A model generated the notes under the pieces. That model did not search any database, was not told the origin of the DNA, and saw nothing but the letters and a program-made list of their open reading frames with translations. A stretch of 64,000 nt of DNA from Corynebacterium aurimucosum (GTDB lineage Bacteria > Actinomycetota > Actinomycetes > Mycobacteriales > Mycobacteriaceae). Positions within the stretch are counted from its first letter, which is position 1, and the number at the start of each line of letters is the position of its first letter. Positions 60,510 to 64,000 of this stretch are shown one piece after another. The position numbers and the translations under genes were made by a program. The stretch lies in NCBI RefSeq assembly GCF_030408555.1, contig NZ_CP047048.1:1736001-1800000 (forward strand), read 5' to 3'.

Positions 60510-61184
60510 CTAGGTCGACCGGGGATCGGTGGGGTCAATATCGGCATCGAGGGCATCCCACATCACACGGCCGGAGTCCTGGGAGGTTTCGAGGTCTTCC
60601 TGGAGGCGTTCCTGGCGTACCGCCGGGGTTTCATATTTGGCGGAGCGGGGCTTATCCGCCCCCGGATTGCTCGCCACCATAACCGCACCGAAGAGGGCAA
60701 GCGCCGCACCGGCGATAGCAAGCACGGGGCCAGCGGTCGACGCATCAGCGGTGAGGACAGTGGCCCAATCCGAAATGGTTGCGGAATCCACGGAGGTATC
60801 GTTCGTTCCTCCCTGCAGCAGCTCTTGAGCACGCTCCGCCTCGGGGCCGGCAGTCAACAGCGCAACCGGACGCCATCCGGCAGCCGCCGCGGCGAGTGCG
60901 GTGAGGACAGAGACAATTCGACGGCCCGTGCGCCGCAGCGCAAAGGCTGCCACACCGCCAGCGAGAACCACGACGCTGAGTGCAATGAGCTCGAGGGACC
61001 ACAAGGAACCAGATAATTCCACAACACTCGAACCGGCCTTATCGTCTTCGACCGCCGCCGTCACCCACGTCATGCGGGAAGACAGCCACAACAGGATGGC
61101 GCCGACGAACATCAGCACGGGTCCGATGCGTTTAGCTCCACTGTGCTTTGCTTCAGTGCGCTTTGCTTCAGTGCGCCTAGCCAT
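60510..61184 (-). CDS. Trp-locus-associated membrane protein (TIGR02234 type)
   Basis: Membrane protein of unknown function that in mycobacteria lies between trpE and trpC. The 224-residue product has four transmembrane segments with conserved WLSSRMTW and [11 protein letters not shown], and a charged tail. The ATG at 61184 has GGAGAGGAGAACA upstream, and it overlaps the hisI stop by eight bases. A perfect 15-bp tandem repeat near the start (61145-61174) duplicates RTEAK. Retention between hisI and the TrpC-like gene is discussed as an evolutionary remnant. Confidence 0.8.
   Translation of the reverse strand: MARRTEAKRTEAKHSGAKRIGPVLMFVGAILLWLSSRMTWVTAAVEDDKAGSSVVELSGSLWSLELIALSVVVLAGGVAAFALRRTGRRIVSVLTALAAAAAGWRPVALLTAGPEAERAQELLQGGTNDTSVDSATISDWATVLTADASTAGPVLAIAGAALALFGAVMVASNPGADKPRSAKYETPAVRQERLQEDLETSQDSGRVMWDALDADIDPTDPRST
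61145..61174 (-). repeat. 15-bp in-frame tandem repeat
   Basis: Two perfect copies of gctttgcttcagtgc (plus-strand reading), encoding RTEAK twice within the N-terminus of the membrane protein. It probably arose by slippage. Confidence 0.7.
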
Positions 61185-61587
61185 TGTTCTCCTCTCCGAA
61201 GAGATCGCGTGCATCGAAGCACGTCCGGTCCCCGGTATGGCACGCGCCGCCGTGCTGACGCACGGTCAGTAAGACGGTGTCTCCATCGCAATCTAAGCGC
61301 GCACCCACCACCTCTTGGGTATTGCCGGACGTCAGACCCTTAATCCAATACTCGCGGCGCGAGCGTGAATAGTAGGTTCCACGACGCGTCGCCAACGTAT
61401 AGGCCAAGGCATGATCATCCATCCATGCCAGCATGAGCACTTCTCCGCGCTCCGATTGCACAATGGCCGGAACCAAACCCGCCTCGTTGCGCTTAAGCTG
61501 CTGAGCAATCTCTTCACTCAGCTCATAGTCCCCTACGGCCTCCGAATCGGTGCTTCTGTGCCCGCTGCTTTCATTGTGTACCTTCAC
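61177..61587 (-). CDS. hisI: phosphoribosyl-AMP cyclohydrolase
   Basis: Third step of histidine synthesis, opening the ring of phosphoribosyl-AMP. The 136-residue protein has [20 protein letters not shown] and the metal ligands [21 protein letters not shown]. The start is a GTG at 61587 that overlaps the hisF stop (GTGA). About 25 N-terminal residues precede the core and are less conserved. It is followed by the Trp-locus membrane protein. Confidence 0.93.
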   Translation of the reverse strand: MKVHNESSGHRSTDSEAVGDYELSEEIAQQLKRNEAGLVPAIVQSERGEVLMLAWMDDHALAYTLATRRGTYYSRSRREYWIKGLTSGNTQEVVGARLDCDGDTVLLTVRQHGGACHTGDRTCFDARDLFGEENNG

Positions 61588-62348
61588 TGGCGGACCTCCT
61601 TCCCTGCTGCCGCAAGTGCCTCTTTAACCTCAGAGATCTCTACCTCGCGGAAGTGGAAGATGCTGGCCGCGAGCACGGCATCTGCCCCGGCATCAACAGC
61701 CGGTGGAAAATGCTCGGCCCTACCCGCTCCGCCGGAGGCGATGATCGGCACGGACACCGCCGCACGCACCGCCTCGATCAATTCGATGTCGAAGCCCGCC
61801 TTGGTGCCGTCTCCATCCATGGAGTTCAGCAGAATCTCACCAACCCCTAGTTCCTCACCGCGCTTGGCCCACTCCACGGCGTCGAGGCCTGCCGAGCGCG
61901 TTCCGCCATGTGTGGTGACCTCAAAGCCGCTAGGAAAATCTTTCGCGCGGCGAGCATCCACCGAAAGCACAATGCACTGGGAACCAAAGACATCCGCCAG
62001 TTCGCGCAGCAACTCCGGGCGCGCGATGGCAGAGGAGTTTACAGAGACCTTATCCGCGCCGGCACGAAGAAGCTCGCGGACATCGTCCACCGACCTGACT
62101 CCACCGCCAACGGTCAACGGGATGAAGACTTGATCGGCCGTACGGCGCACCACATCGAGCATGGTGCCACGGCCATCCTTTGATGCGGAGACGTCGAGGA
62201 AGGTCAGCTCATCAGCGCCCATGTGGCCATAGCGGGCAGCCAACTCCACCGGGTCACCGGCATCACGCAGGTTTTCGAAGTTCACGCCTTTGACCACACG
62301 GCCATTATCAACGTCAAGACACGGGATCACGCGCACGGCAAGTGCCAT
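61584..62348 (-). CDS. hisF: imidazole glycerol phosphate synthase cyclase subunit
   Basis: Forms imidazole glycerol phosphate with HisH. The 254-residue TIM barrel begins [21 protein letters not shown] with the catalytic Asp in CLDVDNG, and has the second catalytic Asp in LSVDARRAK. The start at 62348 is preferred because AGGAGGATGGTCACC gives correct spacing; the ATG at 62357 would touch the ribosome site. It overlaps hisI by four bases. Confidence 0.96.
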   Translation of the reverse strand: MALAVRVIPCLDVDNGRVVKGVNFENLRDAGDPVELAARYGHMGADELTFLDVSASKDGRGTMLDVVRRTADQVFIPLTVGGGVRSVDDVRELLRAGADKVSVNSSAIARPELLRELADVFGSQCIVLSVDARRAKDFPSGFEVTTHGGTRSAGLDAVEWAKRGEELGVGEILLNSMDGDGTKAGFDIELIEAVRAAVSVPIIASGGAGRAEHFPPAVDAGADAVLAASIFHFREVEISEVKEALAAAGKEVRQ

Positions 62349-62469
62349 GGTGACCATCCTCCTAAAACTAAAGGTCAGATGAGAGGCAGTCCGTATGGAA
62401 ACTGCCGAATACTAAAAACTACGTCCGGCTTCAGCGCCCAATTCCCACGCTGGGGTTTAGTGCCGAAGC

Positions 62470-63273
62470 CTAGCGCTCCCCACGAGGATTTCGGGCGATG
62501 GCATCCAGAATTGTGGCATGAACCTGCGGGGTTCCTCCCACAAAGCCCTTCGAGTTGGCGGTCCACTCATTTCCTTCTGGATCACTCACGCGGCCACCGG
62601 CGGCCTTGATCATGAGCGCACCCGCCGCGTTATCCCATGGGTGCGGCGAGAAATTCACCGCCCCATCAAACACGCCTTGGGCCACGAAGGCATTGTCCAG
62701 CCCCACCGACCCAGTCATGCGGGGACGCAACCCGGTCTCTCGGAGGTCCTTGAACAAATCGGTTGGCAGGTGTGAGGAACAGCCCACATGACCGCGGGCC
62801 TCGTCGAAGCCCTGAGCCTCCTCGCCGCCCCCGAAACCGGTCGAGGGGCCGCCGCTGGTGCGCAGTGGCATGCCTTGTGCCGCGACGACGCGACGGTTTA
62901 GCAAAGGAAAATCTGCGACTGCGACGACGGGCTTCGCTTCGTGCAAAAGCGTGACAAGAATTCCGCAGCACGGATTTCCCGCGGAATAGTTCGCGGTTCC
63001 ATCCACTGGGTCCACGACCCAGATCGTCTCTTGGAGGTCTCCCCCGTATTCCTCGCCGAGCACCGGGATTCCGGTGAGCTGACTCAGCGTTTGACGCAAC
63101 TGCTGCTCAATGACCAGATCTACCTCGGTGGCAAAGTCTCCCTCGCCCTTGAAACGCGCGGGTGCTGCGCCGAGGCCCCTGCGGAAGAGATCATCAACGT
63201 GATCCACCGCTGCCTCCGCAAAGGCAACAAGCTCGCGTGGGTCCGACTCCGAAGTTCCTGTCATCGGGGCCAT
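62470..63273 (-). CDS. impA: inositol monophosphatase-family protein
   Basis: Mg2+-dependent phosphatase of 267 residues, probably acting on inositol phosphate; paralogues dephosphorylate histidinol phosphate. Metal motifs GEGDFATEVDLVIE, GEEYG and WVVDPVDGTANYSAG are complete, and HPWDNAAGALMI is the second signature. The start at 63273 (MAPMTGTSE) has AGGAGAGGTAGGCCG; nine bases later another ATG is possible. It starts four bases after hisA, so they are cotranscribed. The placement in the his cluster fits impA of C. glutamicum. Confidence 0.88.
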   Translation of the reverse strand: MAPMTGTSESDPRELVAFAEAAVDHVDDLFRRGLGAAPARFKGEGDFATEVDLVIEQQLRQTLSQLTGIPVLGEEYGGDLQETIWVVDPVDGTANYSAGNPCCGILVTLLHEAKPVVAVADFPLLNRRVVAAQGMPLRTSGGPSTGFGGGEEAQGFDEARGHVGCSSHLPTDLFKDLRETGLRPRMTGSVGLDNAFVAQGVFDGAVNFSPHPWDNAAGALMIKAAGGRVSDPEGNEWTANSKGFVGGTPQVHATILDAIARNPRGER

Positions 63274-63277
63274 CGGC

Positions 63278-64000
63278 CTACCTCTCCTCGATCGGGTCGA
63301 TGTATTCCTCTCCCGGCAGCGGGGTAACCTCTGCAACGGCAGCGAGAGCTTCCTCCAGCGTGAAGCGCTCCTCATAGAGAGCCTTACCGATGATGGCGGA
63401 ATCAATTCCCTCATTTTCGTAGAGGGCCAATTCACGCAGATCATCCAGGGTGGAAATTCCTCCGGAAGCAGTGACCTTGGCTTCTGTAGCGGCCGCGACC
63501 TCACGCAACAACTCAATGTTGGGGCCCTGCAGCGTACCGTCCTTGGACACGTCCGTTACTACGAAGCGAGTACAACCAGCCGCATCGAGGCGTTCGAGGA
63601 CCTCCCAGAGGTCGCCGCCATCAGATACCCAGCCGTTACCTCGCGTCCGCCACTCGCCATCCACCAGGCGGACCGCCAAGTCCACTGCGATGCAGTCACC
63701 GTGTTCTGCCAGAGCCTTGGCAATCCAGTCAGGGTTCTCCAAAGCCGCGGTACCAATATTGACGCGGCGCGCACCGGTGGCGAGAGCTCGGGCCAGAGAT
63801 TCATCATCTCGAATCCCGCCGGTCAGCTCCACGTTCAGGTCCACGCTTGTGGTGATTTCGGCGAGCAGTTCATGGTTGGATCCGCGGCCAAAAGCCGCGT
63901 CCAAATCGACTGCATGCAGCCACTGCGCACCCTGAGCCTGCCACTTCAGGGCAGCCTCACGCGGCGAGCCATAGGATTTCTCGGTTCCGGCCTCTCCTTG
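63278..64000 (-). CDS. hisA: HisA-type phosphoribosyl isomerase, 5' end beyond window
   Basis: Isomerises ProFAR to PRFAR in histidine synthesis; in most actinobacteria the bifunctional PriA also serves tryptophan synthesis, while Corynebacterium species possess a specialised HisA-type form. The visible 240 codons begin inside the barrel ([12 protein letters not shown]...[13 protein letters not shown]) and contain the [10 protein letters not shown] phosphate loop. The gene continues past base 64000. It is followed by impA after four bases. Confidence 0.94.
   Translation of the reverse strand, partial: QGEAGTEKSYGSPREAALKWQAQGAQWLHAVDLDAAFGRGSNHELLAEITTSVDLNVELTGGIRDDESLARALATGARRVNIGTAALENPDWIAKALAEHGDCIAVDLAVRLVDGEWRTRGNGWVSDGGDLWEVLERLDAAGCTRFVVTDVSKDGTLQGPNIELLREVAAATEAKVTASGGISTLDDLRELALYENEGIDSAIIGKALYEERFTLEEALAAVAEVTPLPGEEYIDPIEER

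Overview
The window is a continuous stretch of high-GC actinobacterial chromosome. Gene content and order (glnK-glnD, smc-acyP-mutM-rnc-DUF177-sepIVA, pyk-lgt-trpC-like-hisI-hisF-impA-hisA, GTG starts, alanine/glutamate-rich tails on ribosomal proteins) point to the genus Corynebacterium. The species is not certain; a member of the C. striatum/aurimucosum/minutissimum group is an inference only. Almost every base is coding, most genes lie on the minus strand, and no rRNA, tRNA, CRISPR array, insertion sequence or prophage was seen.

Layout. 1-4.2 kb: pyrH (cut by the left edge), tsf and rpsB on the minus strand, a secreted M23-type peptidase, then xerC. 4.2-10.5 kb: dprA, comM, yraN, a DUF2469 gene, rnhB, two tandem signal peptidase I genes and rplS. 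10.7-16.5 kb: a TPP riboswitch followed by the plus-strand thiamine operon thiC-thiE-thiO-thiS-thiG-thiF, tightly packed with overlapping stop and start codons. 16.5-20.1 kb: a YhgE/Pip-type membrane protein and an HNH endonuclease-like gene preceded by an unexplained direct repeat. 20.3-26.1 kb: tex, a small orphan gene, trmD, rimM, a cupin with a TetR-type regulator, and rpsP. 26.4-32.8 kb: a fused acyltransferase-SGNH membrane protein, ffh, and glnD-glnK. 32.9-39.1 kb: an Mrp Na+/H+ antiporter operon with MrpA and MrpB fused. 39.3-49.7 kb: ftsY, smc, acyP, an alanine/Na+ symporter, mutM, rnc, DUF177 and sepIVA. 49.8-58.3 kb: gdhA, glycerate kinase, an orphan gene divergent from an AgaA-like aminoacylase, glycogen phosphorylase and pyruvate kinase. 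58.6-64 kb: lgt, a TrpC-like gene, a Trp-locus membrane protein, hisI, hisF, impA and hisA (cut by the right edge).

How the genes work together. Translation and protein targeting (pyrH/tsf/rpsB, rplS, rpsP/rimM/trmD, ffh/ftsY, lepB, lgt), chromosome maintenance (xerC, smc, mutM, dprA/comM, rnhB) and central nitrogen and carbon metabolism (glnK/glnD, gdhA, pyk, glgP, glxK) dominate. The least ordinary features are: a TrpC-like protein that has lost several catalytic residues and sits where mycobacteria keep a trp operon; a ThiF lacking its zinc cysteines but carrying a degenerate rhodanese-like tail; an HNH gene behind a 27-bp direct repeat; a divergent gene pair separated by 36 bp containing an inverted repeat; and an attenuator-like set of alternative hairpins before yraN. 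I saw no clear multi-gene novel defence or mobile system.
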